Source of the DNA: Paraburkholderia sp. CNPSo 3272
GTDB taxonomy: Bacteria; Pseudomonadota; Gammaproteobacteria; Burkholderiales; Burkholderiaceae
Length of the DNA: 38,355 bases
Assembly (NCBI RefSeq): GCF_024206495.1
Contig: NZ_JAMBPQ010000057.1
Span: 1-38,355 of the forward strand
Reading direction: 5' to 3'
The position numbers and the translations under genes are program-made. Positions 8,290 to 16,795 of this stretch are shown here, piece by piece. Under the pieces are notes generated by a model. The model did not search any database. It was not told where the DNA came from and saw only the letters and a program-made list of their open reading frames with translations. The first letter of the stretch is position 1, and the number at the start of each line of letters is the position of its first letter.

Positions 8290-9134
8290 GCCTCCTCTAC
8301 TGTCCTGGCGTTGTCTTGACCGGATGCGCGCAGCGCGGACGACACGCTCGAGCCGAACAGCTCGATGCGAGGGCGCGCGCCCTGCGGCTGGGATTGGAAA
8401 ATCTCGGGCGTATGAGCTGCCGCCTTGGCAGCCGCGTTTGCCGCCGAATTTGCAACATGAGCCGCCGCCGTGGCGCCCGGGCCCGCGCGACCGGCGCTGC
8501 CGACGCCGAACAGCTCGACGCGCGCCCGCGCCCGCGCGAGCCGCTCGGCGCGCGCTTCGGCGGTTTGCGCGGCGAGCTGCTGCTCGCGCTCGGCCACGCT
8601 CGTGTCCTGCGAGAGGCGCAGCTTCTTGACCATCACCTGGCCCGTGCGCGGCAAGAACGCCACCTTGCGCGGATGCGAGCCTTGCAGGTCTTCGGCCACG
8701 ATGCGGATGTTTTCGGTCGCGAGATAGCGGCGCACGAACACGGCGTTGCGGTCGCCGATGTTCATCGTCGTCATGCCCGCGAGCACCGCCGCGCCGCCGA
8801 ACACCTTGGCCTCGAAGCGCTCGCGCCGGCCGCCCGCCTTGATCAACTCGTTGATGAGCACTTCCATCGCGTAGGCGCCGTAGCGCATCGCGTCGGAGGC
8901 GCCGGTGAGCGCGTGGGCGGAGTCCGCGCCGTCGTCGGGAAGCATGAAGTGGTTCATGCCGCCAATGCCGGCGGTGCGGTCCTGAATGCAGGCCGCCACG
9001 CACGAGCCGAGCACGGTGACGAGCACCATGTCCTCGCCCGTCGTGTAGAACTCGTTGGGCAGCAGCTTGACGCCGGGGCGCTGGAAATGCGCGTCGAAGT
9101 AGCGGTTCGTCGCGATCGGGAGGCGGGCGCTCAT
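8286..9134 (-). CDS. cheD: Chemoreceptor glutamine deamidase CheD with long C-terminal extension
   Basis: CheD deamidates specific receptor glutamines and tunes adaptation. The catalytic pair is visible as C45 in GSCVA and H62 in NHFMLP, 17 residues apart as in Thermotoga CheD. The core ends near residue 172. A further ~110 residues follow: Ala/Arg-rich, with two near-identical motifs, RVELFG at 205-210 and RIELFG at 256-261. Usual CheD proteins are about 160-230 aa, so 282 is long. ATG at 9134 overlaps the cheR stop (ATGA) and the gene overlaps cheB at its end, so cheR-cheD-cheB are coupled. Confidence 0.95.
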   Translation of the reverse strand: MSARLPIATNRYFDAHFQRPGVKLLPNEFYTTGEDMVLVTVLGSCVAACIQDRTAGIGGMNHFMLPDDGADSAHALTGASDAMRYGAYAMEVLINELIKAGGRRERFEAKVFGGAAVLAGMTTMNIGDRNAVFVRRYLATENIRIVAEDLQGSHPRKVAFLPRTGQVMVKKLRLSQDTSVAEREQQLAAQTAEARAERLARARARVELFGVGSAGRAGPGATAAAHVANSAANAAAKAAAHTPEIFQSQPQGARPRIELFGSSVSSALRASGQDNARTVEEA

Positions 9135-10063
9135 GCGGGCACTCCGAGCGCGTCGTTCGCGCGGCGCGGCGCAGCACTGGCGGCGCCGCGCGTGAGTTCG
9201 TACACCGTCTGGCCGCGCAGACGGAAAGCCTGCGTGACGTAGGTGAAGTTCTCTGAGTGGCCCGCGAACAGCAGGCCGTCCGGCTTCATGAGCGGCTCGA
9301 AGCGCGTGAGGACCTGTGCCTGGGTCGGCTTATCGAAATAGATCATCACGTTGCGGCAGAAGATCGCGTCGAACGTCGTGCGCAAGCCGTAGTCCGCGTC
9401 GGTGAGATTGAGCTGCTCGAACTTGATCATCGCGCGCAGCTCAGGACGCACCTTCACGAGTCCCGAGTGCGAGCCGGTTCCCTTGAAGAAGAAGCGCTTC
9501 AGACGCTCCGGCGACAGATGCTTCACCTGGTCGAACGAATAGACGCCCGCGTCGGCCTTGGCGAGCACCTGGGTGTCGAGGTCGGTGGCGAGCACGCGCG
9601 CCTCGCGCGCGGCGCGGTCTCCAAGCGCTTCGACGAGCGTCATCGCGATCGAGTACGGCTCCTCGCCCGTGGAGGCCGCCGAACACCACACTGAAACCGG
9701 CTGCGAACCCCTGCGCTTCACGAAATCCGCGAGGATCGGGAAGTGATGCGCCTCGCGGAAAAACGCGGTGAGGTTCGTGGTGAGCGCGTTCGTGAATGCT
9801 TCCCACTCGGCCGCGTCGTTGCGCGCCTCGAGCTGGTCGAGGTACTCGCGAAAACTGTCGAGACCGAGCGTGCGCAGGCGCCGCGCGAGACGGCTGTACG
9901 CCATGTCGCGCTTGTGGTCCGAGAGCGAAATGCCCGCGCGGCGGTGAATCAGAGCGCGAATGCGCTCGAAGTCCGCCGAAGTGAAATCGAAATCGCGGTT
10001 GCTCTCGACGCCCGAACCGCCCGGCTCGCCGGCGTCCTGGCGCGTACTTCGCAGCGCTCTCAT
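9131..10063 (-). CDS. cheR: Chemoreceptor methyltransferase CheR
   Basis: CheR (310 aa) transfers methyl from SAM to receptor glutamates. The N-terminal helical domain (about 25-115) is followed by the SAM fold with CSAASTGEEPYS near 127-138 and FCRNVMIYF near 235-243. I use ATG at 10063, since AAGGAG sits 8 bases upstream. An in-frame ATG at 10081 lacks such a site. The upstream receptor ends in DWETF, the docking peptide that CheR's beta-subdomain binds in enteric bacteria. The gene overlaps cheD by 4 bases. Confidence 0.95.
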   Translation of the reverse strand: MRALRSTRQDAGEPGGSGVESNRDFDFTSADFERIRALIHRRAGISLSDHKRDMAYSRLARRLRTLGLDSFREYLDQLEARNDAAEWEAFTNALTTNLTAFFREAHHFPILADFVKRRGSQPVSVWCSAASTGEEPYSIAMTLVEALGDRAAREARVLATDLDTQVLAKADAGVYSFDQVKHLSPERLKRFFFKGTGSHSGLVKVRPELRAMIKFEQLNLTDADYGLRTTFDAIFCRNVMIYFDKPTQAQVLTRFEPLMKPDGLLFAGHSENFTYVTQAFRLRGQTVYELTRGAASAAPRRANDALGVPA

Positions 10064-10291
10064 GCTGATGCTCCTTCGCATTGCGCGCCGCCCACTGCAT
10101 GGGATACCGCGGCGCAGGACTGCTGCGCGCCGCGCCTGCCCGGTTGCAATGCGTGCGGCGCATGGGCCGCCTGCGCAGCGCGCGCGGGCCGTGGGGCCCG
10201 GCGCGGCAGGTCTTGCCGTTGTGTAGCGCTCATGTGCATTGCAGTTGCTCGTCGTGTTCAGTACTTCACTACTTTTCTATGCCGCGTTCGA

Positions 10292-12157
10292 TCAGAACGT
10301 TTCCCAGTCCGAATCGTCCGAAGCGGATGCCGCCGTGCTCGCGTACGCCTCGGCGCGCGCAGGCGCGGCCGGTTTCGCCGCAGGCCTTGCCACTGCCTTG
10401 TTGGCCGACTGCGCTGCCGGTTGCGCCGCGGGCTTTGTCGCAGGCTTCGCGGCGTCCGCAGGTGCCGCTGCGGTCGCGACTGACGCCACCGCGGCCTTCG
10501 TCCCCGCCGAAGCCGAAGCCGGAGACGGCGTCGTGCGTTTCACGGCAACCGGCGAGGCCGGCGTGACGCGAGCCGCACCTGCAGCCACGCTGCGCGCCGC
10601 TGCGCCGCCCGTCGTCCACGTGCCGAGCACGTTCTGCAGCTGGCGCGTCTGCTCCTCGAGCGACGCCGCCGCAGCGGCCGCCTGCTCCACCAGCGCCGCG
10701 TTCTGCTGCGTGACGGTGTCCATCTGCGTGACGGCGCGGTTGACCTGCTCGATGCCGCCCGACTGCTCCTCGGACGCCGCGCTGATCTCACCCATGATGT
10801 CGGTCACGCGACGCACGGCCTGAAGGATTTCTTCCATCGTCGTGCCTGCGCGGCCCACGAGCTGCGAGCCGCTTTGCACCTTCTCGGCCGAGTCGTTGAT
10901 GAGTTCCTTGATTTCCTTCGCCGCGCTGGCGCTGCGCTGCGCGAGGCTGCGCACTTCGCCGGCCACCACCGCGAAGCCGCGGCCCTGCTCGCCCGCACGC
11001 GCCGCTTCCACGGCCGCGTTGAGCGCGAGAATGTTGGTCTGAAAGGCGATGCCTTCGATCACGCTGATGATGTCCACGACCTTCGCCGAACTCACCGCGA
11101 TGCCCTGCATCGTGTTCACGACTTCACCCACCACCTCGCCGCCGCGCGTTGCGATGTCGGACGCGTTGACGGCCAGCTGGCTCGCCTGGCGCGCGTTCTC
11201 GGCGTTCTGGCGCACGGTGCCGGTGAGCTGCTCCATGCTCGATGCCGTTTCCTGCAGCGAAGCGGCCTGCTGCTCCGTGCGCTGCGAGAGATCGGTGTTG
11301 CCCATGGCGATCTCGCGTGCGCCCACGTCGATCGAGCTGGCGCCCGTATGCACCGCGCTCACCAGCGTGACGAGGCTTTCCTGCATGCGCTTGATGCCGC
11401 CGAAGAGACGCCCGATCTCGTTGTCGCTGTAGACCGTGACCGGCTGCGAGAGATCGCCTTGGGCGATGCGCTCGAAACACGTCACCGCGTCCTCGAGCGG
11501 CTGCACGATGAGACCGCGCATGGCGAAGCGGATCGCCACCACGAGCACGAGCGCCACGGCGATCACCACGCCGATCGCAATGCGCATCACGGCGATCTTG
11601 TCGTGCGCGCCGACCTCGCGCGCCTGAGCGCCGTCTTCCAGCGCCTGCGCGAGCGGCCCGGCGACGTTGTCGTAGTCGACGAACATCGGGCTGATCTTCG
11701 TGTCGGCGATCGCGTGATAGGCCGGTTGATCGTTTGCGCGCAGGGCCGCGAATTCGGGCTGCACGCCGTCCTGCATGAGCGTCGCGCGTTTGGCCACGAG
11801 CGCATCGAGCGTGGCGGCGTCGAGACCGCTCTTCGGCGCGTTCTGGAAGGCCTGCCAGGCTTCATTGGATTTGCCGAGCAGTTCCTGGGCGCGATCGATC
11901 ACCTTCTTCGCATCGTCGGCCTGGCCAGCTGCCGTAAGCGCGCTGGCGCGGTCGATCGCCACGCGCGTGCGCAGCAGATACGACGACGCGTCGTTCAGCG
12001 CGTGCATCGCCACGAGATCGCCTCGCACGATCTCGGTGAATGCGTCGCTCGCACGCCCGAGCGCGACGAGCCCGAGCGCGCCGACCAGCACGGTCAGCGC
12101 AACCAGAATGACCCCTACGCCCGTGAGCGTCGTGCGGATCGACCATCTTTGCAGCAT
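10292..12157 (-). CDS. Methyl-accepting chemotaxis protein with CheR-docking tail
   Basis: A transmembrane chemoreceptor of 621 aa. TM1 is about 10-33 and TM2 about 187-212. They enclose a helical periplasmic four-helix-bundle (Tar-like) sensor of about 150 residues. HAMP (about 213-265) and the signalling domain follow, with the conserved tip EGIAFQTNILALNAAVEAA. An Ala/Pro-rich tether (about 515-610) ends in DWETF at 617-621, nearly the NWETF pentapeptide that tethers CheR and CheB in E. coli Tar/Tsr. The ATG at 12157 has AGGAG about 9 bases upstream; the longer frame to 12283 reads repeat-rich non-coding DNA. The ligand cannot be told from sequence. Confidence 0.95.
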   Translation of the reverse strand: MLQRWSIRTTLTGVGVILVALTVLVGALGLVALGRASDAFTEIVRGDLVAMHALNDASSYLLRTRVAIDRASALTAAGQADDAKKVIDRAQELLGKSNEAWQAFQNAPKSGLDAATLDALVAKRATLMQDGVQPEFAALRANDQPAYHAIADTKISPMFVDYDNVAGPLAQALEDGAQAREVGAHDKIAVMRIAIGVVIAVALVLVVAIRFAMRGLIVQPLEDAVTCFERIAQGDLSQPVTVYSDNEIGRLFGGIKRMQESLVTLVSAVHTGASSIDVGAREIAMGNTDLSQRTEQQAASLQETASSMEQLTGTVRQNAENARQASQLAVNASDIATRGGEVVGEVVNTMQGIAVSSAKVVDIISVIEGIAFQTNILALNAAVEAARAGEQGRGFAVVAGEVRSLAQRSASAAKEIKELINDSAEKVQSGSQLVGRAGTTMEEILQAVRRVTDIMGEISAASEEQSGGIEQVNRAVTQMDTVTQQNAALVEQAAAAAASLEEQTRQLQNVLGTWTTGGAAARSVAAGAARVTPASPVAVKRTTPSPASASAGTKAAVASVATAAAPADAAKPATKPAAQPAAQSANKAVARPAAKPAAPARAEAYASTAASASDDSDWETF

Positions 12158-12215
12158 CTCGTTTGCTCCTGTCCTATGCGAATCGGGGCGGGCTATGCGG
12201 GCGGGCGCGGGCAGC

Positions 12216-12257
12216 CAGGCGCGGCCGGCCAGGCGCGGCCGGCTAGGCGCGGCCGGC
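12216..12257. repeat. Three tandem 14-bp GC-rich repeats upstream of the chemoreceptor
   Basis: Three direct copies of AGGCGCGGCCGGC with a leading C or T lie back to back at 12216-12229, 12230-12243 and 12244-12257. Each contains the palindrome GGCCGG/CCGGCC core. They lie in the cheW-mcp spacer, 59 bases before the receptor start. Confidence 0.85.
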
Positions 12258-12391
12258 CGGCAAGACGCGGCGACGCCCGGCACCTGTACGAAGCACGCGC
12301 GAAAACGAAGGCGGCTTGCCGCTCTTTGGCGGCGGCTTATCCGCTCTCTCTCACGCTGGCCTCGCGGCCCCCCGGTTTAACTCTCGGCGCG

Positions 12392-12928
12392 TTAGACCAG
12401 CGCCTCGATCAGAGCCATTTCGCGGCTCGTCATCAGTTTTTCGATGTCCATCAGGATCAGCATGCGGCCTTCCACAGTGCCGAGGCCCGTGAGGTACTCG
12501 GTCGTGAGCGTCGCGCCGAATTCGGGCGCCGGCATGATCTGCTCCATCTGCAGCGTGAGCACGTCCGAGACGCCGTCCACCACCATGCCGACCACGCGAT
12601 GCGCGACGTTCAGGATGATGACGACCGTCTGGTGGTCGTACTCGACGCGGCCCAGATGGAACTTGATGCGCATGTCGACGATCGGCACGATGATGCCGCG
12701 CAGGTTGATCACGCCCTTGATGAAGTCGGGCGCGTTCGCGATGCGCGTCACGCTGTCGTAGCCGCGGATTTCCTGCACCTTCAGGATGTCGATGCCGTAC
12801 TCTTCCGCGCCGAGGGTGAAGACGAGGAATTCCTGGCCACCTGCGTCGGCCTGCAGCGCGTCGCGGCGTTGCGCGCCGGCAATCGCGCCGTGCGCGCCGT
12901 TGCCTTGAATCGATTGGACTTCTGCCAC
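12392..12928 (-). CDS. cheW: Chemotaxis coupling protein CheW
   Basis: CheW (178 aa) links chemoreceptors to the kinase CheA in the signalling array. The CheW/SH3-like fold is seen from about residue 33: EFLVFTLGAEEYGIDILKVQEI, then GVINLRGIIVPIVDMR and VVDGVSDVLTL, all characteristic. GTG at 12928 is the start, with AGGGG about 7 bases upstream. It lies 57 bases downstream of cheA. The 234-base spacer before the receptor gene is long for this operon and holds the tandem repeat at 12216. Confidence 0.96.
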   Translation of the reverse strand: MAEVQSIQGNGAHGAIAGAQRRDALQADAGGQEFLVFTLGAEEYGIDILKVQEIRGYDSVTRIANAPDFIKGVINLRGIIVPIVDMRIKFHLGRVEYDHQTVVIILNVAHRVVGMVVDGVSDVLTLQMEQIMPAPEFGATLTTEYLTGLGTVEGRMLILMDIEKLMTSREMALIEALV

Positions 12929-12985
12929 GTTAGCCCCTGAACGGTTGGGAGATGATTGGTTGAGTGCGTCCGGACTTCATCACGA

Positions 12986-15274
12986 TTACGCGAATTCGGC
13001 GAACGCACCCGAATTTGCGCTGGCGCTCACGCCATGCGTGGCGCGCGTCTCGCGATTGAGCGCGGCCACGTCGACGATCAGCGCGACGCTGCCGTCGCCG
13101 AGAATGGTCGCCGCCGAAATGCCGTGCACCTTGCGGTAGTTCGTTTCGAGGTTCTTCACCACGACCTGCTGCTGGCCGACCAGTTCGTCGATCAGCATGG
13201 CGAAGCGACGGCCCTCGGTTTCCATGATCGTGACGATGCCCTGCGTCGGGTCCGTGCGCGCGCCTTCGACGTTGAATGCCCGGTGCAGCGCCACGAGCGG
13301 GAGATACTCGCCGCGCACGCGCACCACGCGGTCGCCGTTGGTGACCGTGTAGATGTCTTCGTGGCGCGGCTGCAGCGACTCCATCACGAAGTTCAGCGGC
13401 AGGATGAAGATCTCGCTGCCCACCTTCACGGACATGCCGTCGAGGATCGCCAGCGTGAGCGGCAGCACGATGCGCGTGGTGCTGCCCTTGCCGGCGTGCG
13501 AGGTGATTTCCACGTGGCCGCCCATCGCCTGGATGTTGCGCTTGACCACGTCCATGCCGACGCCGCGGCCCGAAACGTCCGTCACCTGCTCGGCGGTCGA
13601 GAAGCCCGGCAGGAAGATGAGGTTCCAGACCTCGTCGTCGGACATGCTGTCGCTCACCTGCATGCCCTGCTTGATCGCCTTGGCGAGAATCTTGTCGCGG
13701 CGCAGGCCCGCGCCGTCGTCGCTCACCTCGATCACGATATTGCCGCCGTGGTGCGCGGCGGACAGCACGAGCTGGCCCGTGGCGTCCTTGCCCGCGGCGC
13801 GGCGCGCTTCCACGGTTTCGATGCCGTGGTCGAGCGAGTTGCGCACGAGGTGGGTGAGCGGGTCGATGATGCGCTCGATGAGGCTCTTGTCGAGTTCGGT
13901 CGCCTGACCGAAGGTGACAAGCTCTACTTCCTTCCCGAGCTTCGCCGCGAGGTCGCGCACCAGGCGCGGGAAGCGGCTGAAGACGTAGTCCATCGGCATC
14001 ATGCGGATCGACATCACCGCTTCCTGCAGGTCGCGCGCGTTGCGCTCGAGCTGCGCCATGCCGTTGTAGAGGCGGTCGTGCAGCGCCGGATCGAACGTGC
14101 TGGTGGTTTCCGCCAGCATGGCCTGCGTAATGACGAGTTCGCCCACGAGGTTGATCAGCTGATCGACCTTTTCGACGCCCACGCGAATCGAGCTGCCTTC
14201 CGCCGATGCAGCGGCGGCCGCCGGACGCGCCTTGCGCTCGCCTTCGGCTTGCGCGGGCGCTGGTGCGCTCGCGGGCGGGCGCGGCATTTCGTGTTCGGCG
14301 TGCGCAGCGGGCGGCGGGGCCGGGATCACGGCGCTGGCAGCAGGGGCCGCTGCCACCGGCGCGGCGGCAGGCGCGGCCGGCGCCGGCGCAGCCGCAGGTG
14401 CTGCCGCGGGTGCCGCCGCAGCCGGTTGCGCGTCGCCCTGCGGCGCGGCGCCCCGCCCGATCGAAATCTGTTTCTCGTCGATCACGAAGCAGCACACCGC
14501 GATGATGTCGTCGGGGGTCACATCGGTTTCGAGCCACAGCGTGAGGTCGTCGCCGGTCTTCACCTGGCCGAGAATGCGGCCGAGGTTGCCGAGCTCCTCG
14601 ACGAGCAGCTCCTGGTCCTTCGCGTCGACGGCGCGCAGCGTGACGCGCAGGTGCGGACCTTCCGCTGCGGCTTCCCCGCTCGCCGCGGGCGCAGAGGCTG
14701 CCGCATCGATCGCCTCGCTCACGACGTGCTCGGGCGCACCCGAGCCTGCCGCCGCCAGCGTGCTATGCATTTCGAACGCGGCTTCGAGATCTTCTTCGGA
14801 ATCGCCTGCGCTCGCCTGCGGAGCCGGTGCCGGCGCGGGGGCAGGCGCCGGCGCGGGTTCAGGCGCCGGCGCCGGTACGCCGCGGCTCTCCGCATAGAGG
14901 CGCTCGAGCTTCGTGCGCACAGCCGCAGCCGCCTGCGCGTCGGGCTCGGCGCTCGCGCGGTAGGCGCCGAGCTGGTCGGAAAGCACGTCCTTCGTTTCGA
15001 GGAACGTGTCGATCATGTCCTTGCGCAGCACGAGCTCATTGTTGCGAGCGCGGTCGAGCAGCGATTCGAGAATGTGGGTCGTCTCGGTCAAGGCCGTGAA
15101 GCCGAACGTCGCCGCGCCACCCTTGATCGAGTGCGCCGCGCGGAAGATCGCCGCCAGATCCTCGGGATCCGGGCGACCGACGTTCAGGTTCAGGAGAAGC
15201 TGCTCCATCTGCGCGAGCAGCTCGTCCGCCTCGTCGAAAAACGTCTGATAGAACTGAGTGATGTCGAGAGTCAT
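12986..15274 (-). CDS. cheA: Chemotaxis sensor histidine kinase CheA
   Basis: CheA (762 aa) autophosphorylates and passes phosphate to the CheY proteins and CheB. P1 carries His48 in the H box FRAAHSIKGGAATFGF. A Pro/Ala-rich linker, the CheY-binding P2 (about 190-280) and a second, very long Pro/Ala linker (about 285-360) follow. P3 and the ATPase P4 then show LVRNSLDHGIE, SDDGAGL, GRGVGMDVV and GSTTRIVLPLTLA. P5, the CheW-like domain, is at the C terminus. ATG 15274 is the start, with only a weak AAGAG site upstream. The two Ala/Pro linkers make it longer than the 654-residue E. coli protein. Confidence 0.97.
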   Translation of the reverse strand: MTLDITQFYQTFFDEADELLAQMEQLLLNLNVGRPDPEDLAAIFRAAHSIKGGAATFGFTALTETTHILESLLDRARNNELVLRKDMIDTFLETKDVLSDQLGAYRASAEPDAQAAAAVRTKLERLYAESRGVPAPAPEPAPAPAPAPAPAPQASAGDSEEDLEAAFEMHSTLAAAGSGAPEHVVSEAIDAAASAPAASGEAAAEGPHLRVTLRAVDAKDQELLVEELGNLGRILGQVKTGDDLTLWLETDVTPDDIIAVCCFVIDEKQISIGRGAAPQGDAQPAAAAPAAAPAAAPAPAAPAAAPVAAAPAASAVIPAPPPAAHAEHEMPRPPASAPAPAQAEGERKARPAAAAASAEGSSIRVGVEKVDQLINLVGELVITQAMLAETTSTFDPALHDRLYNGMAQLERNARDLQEAVMSIRMMPMDYVFSRFPRLVRDLAAKLGKEVELVTFGQATELDKSLIERIIDPLTHLVRNSLDHGIETVEARRAAGKDATGQLVLSAAHHGGNIVIEVSDDGAGLRRDKILAKAIKQGMQVSDSMSDDEVWNLIFLPGFSTAEQVTDVSGRGVGMDVVKRNIQAMGGHVEITSHAGKGSTTRIVLPLTLAILDGMSVKVGSEIFILPLNFVMESLQPRHEDIYTVTNGDRVVRVRGEYLPLVALHRAFNVEGARTDPTQGIVTIMETEGRRFAMLIDELVGQQQVVVKNLETNYRKVHGISAATILGDGSVALIVDVAALNRETRATHGVSASANSGAFAEFA

Positions 15275-15332
15275 TGCTCTTTCACCGCGTTAATTGCCTG
15301 GGGGGGTGCCTGGTCGTTTGCCGCGCGGCACC

Positions 15333-15707
15333 TCAAGAGTGGGCCTCGCCGAGTGCGCTCGCCAGATCGACGAGCAGCTCGGGGTCCACCGGTTTTTCGA
15401 TCCAGCCGGTCGCGCCTGCATCGCGTACGGCTGCCTTGAAGCCTTCGTCCGATTCCGTAGTCAGCACGAGGATGGGCGTTTCGAAGTACGAAGGATTCGC
15501 CCTCAACTGCTTGATCAGGTCCAGGCCGCCCATGCGCGGCATGTAAAGGTCGGTGAGCACGAGATCGAAGCGCTGGGCGAGCGCATGCTCGAGCCCTTCG
15601 TCGCCGTCGCTCGCCACCGTCACTTCGTAGCCTGCCGAGCCGAGCGCCGCACGCAGGATCTCCCGCATGGACACCGAATCGTCGATCGCCAGAATGTTCC
15701 TGATCAT
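15333..15707 (-). CDS. CheY-like single-domain response regulator next to cheA
   Basis: A 124-residue receiver with acidic pair D9/D10, phospho-acceptor D53 (LTDLYMPRMGG), T83 and K105. The position of E. coli CheY Tyr106 is Trp (GWIEKP, W102). The motor-binding surface may therefore differ, and it could serve as a phosphate sink or act on another target rather than on FliM. ATG 15707 with AGGA upstream. It lies between motB (13 bases upstream) and cheA, a common place for the first cheY in this group; the second cheY at 6642 sits beside cheZ. Confidence 0.92.
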   Translation of the reverse strand: MIRNILAIDDSVSMREILRAALGSAGYEVTVASDGDEGLEHALAQRFDLVLTDLYMPRMGGLDLIKQLRANPSYFETPILVLTTESDEGFKAAVRDAGATGWIEKPVDPELLVDLASALGEAHS

Positions 15708-15720
15708 CCGTTCCTCGTTG

Positions 15721-16785
15721 TCATTGCGCTGCCGGCGCGACGGCCGGCCCCGCCGGCGCCACCGTGGTTGCCACCTTCGGCGCGATCGCGACGGGCGCCG
15801 GCGCCGCCTTCCCCGGCACGACGTCGGGTGTGAGCGCGGGCAGGCTCTTGCCCGAACCCGCTGCGTCGTCGGAGAGCGTGGTGGTGGTCGAGTCGTCGTG
15901 CATGAGCGCGTCTTCGGACTTCTTGTTCAATACGATGATGCTGATGCGGCGGTTCTCCGGGTCGAGCGGATCGGCCTTGTTCAGGTTCTGCGTGGAAGCG
16001 AGACCGAGCACGCGCAACACCTTCGATTCGTCCATGCCGCCCGCGATCAGCTCGCGCCGCGAAGCGTTCGCACGGTCGGCGGAAAGCTCCCAGTTGCTAT
16101 AGCCCTTCTCGCCGCCCGCGTAGGGCACGGCGTCGGTGTGGCCTTGCACGACGATGCGGTTGGGCACGTCGTTGAGCGTCTTGCCGATCGCCTGCAGGAT
16201 GTCGCGCATGTACGGCTCGACCACGTCGCGGGCCGTTGCGAACATCGGGCGCTTCTGCGAGTCGACGATCTCGATGCGCAGGCCCTGCAGCGTGGAGTCG
16301 ATGCGGATCTGCTGCTTGAACTGGCGCAGCACCGGGTTCGCCTCGATCGCCGCCATCAGCTTCACCTGCAGGTCGTGCAGGCGTACCTGCTCCTTGCGTT
16401 CGAGCGAGCCTTCGAGCTGCTTCGTGGCGTCGTCGTCGTTGTGCTTCGACTGGTTGCGCTCCGAGCGCTCGGTCGCGCCGTCGCTGCGGCGTGTGATGCC
16501 CTGGTCCTGCGACGAGATGTCACGGCCACCGCCCTTCAGGATGCTCGAGTCTTCGGCGCTGCGGTCGCCGCCCCAGAGCGTGATCTTCAGCGGCTGGTTG
16601 AAGTAGTCGGCAATGCCGCGCAGCTGCACCGTCGATGCCGACGACAGCAGCCACATCAGCAGGAAGAACGCCATCATCGCGGTCATGAAGTCCGCGTAGG
16701 CGAGCTTCCACGCGCCGCCATGATGGCCGGCCTTCTTCGGCGCGGCGCGCTTGACAACGATTGCGCGGTCCTTGTTGTTGCTCAT
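15721..16785 (-). CDS. motB: Flagellar stator protein MotB
   Basis: MotB (354 aa) is the peptidoglycan-anchored stator subunit that, with MotA, conducts protons to drive rotation. The single TM holds the proton-binding Asp32 in AYADFMTAMMAFFLLMWL, matching E. coli numbering. The C-terminal OmpA-like domain shows VQGHTDAVPY, NWELSADRANASRREL and DPENRRISIIV. The tail beyond about residue 300 is Ala/Pro/Val-rich. ATG 16785 lies 10 bases past the motA stop. The pair is expected to be FliA-dependent from the promoter at 17716-17742. Confidence 0.97.
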   Translation of the reverse strand: MSNNKDRAIVVKRAAPKKAGHHGGAWKLAYADFMTAMMAFFLLMWLLSSASTVQLRGIADYFNQPLKITLWGGDRSAEDSSILKGGGRDISSQDQGITRRSDGATERSERNQSKHNDDDATKQLEGSLERKEQVRLHDLQVKLMAAIEANPVLRQFKQQIRIDSTLQGLRIEIVDSQKRPMFATARDVVEPYMRDILQAIGKTLNDVPNRIVVQGHTDAVPYAGGEKGYSNWELSADRANASRRELIAGGMDESKVLRVLGLASTQNLNKADPLDPENRRISIIVLNKKSEDALMHDDSTTTTLSDDAAGSGKSLPALTPDVVPGKAAPAPVAIAPKVATTVAPAGPAVAPAAQ

Positions 16786-16795
16786 GAGCCGTCCC

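Noticed and set aside
7168..9177. A single 669-codon CheB fusion frame
   Set aside because: The upstream part is cheD in a different frame; the GTG at 8289 with GAGGAGG and the GTGA overlap mark the true cheB start.
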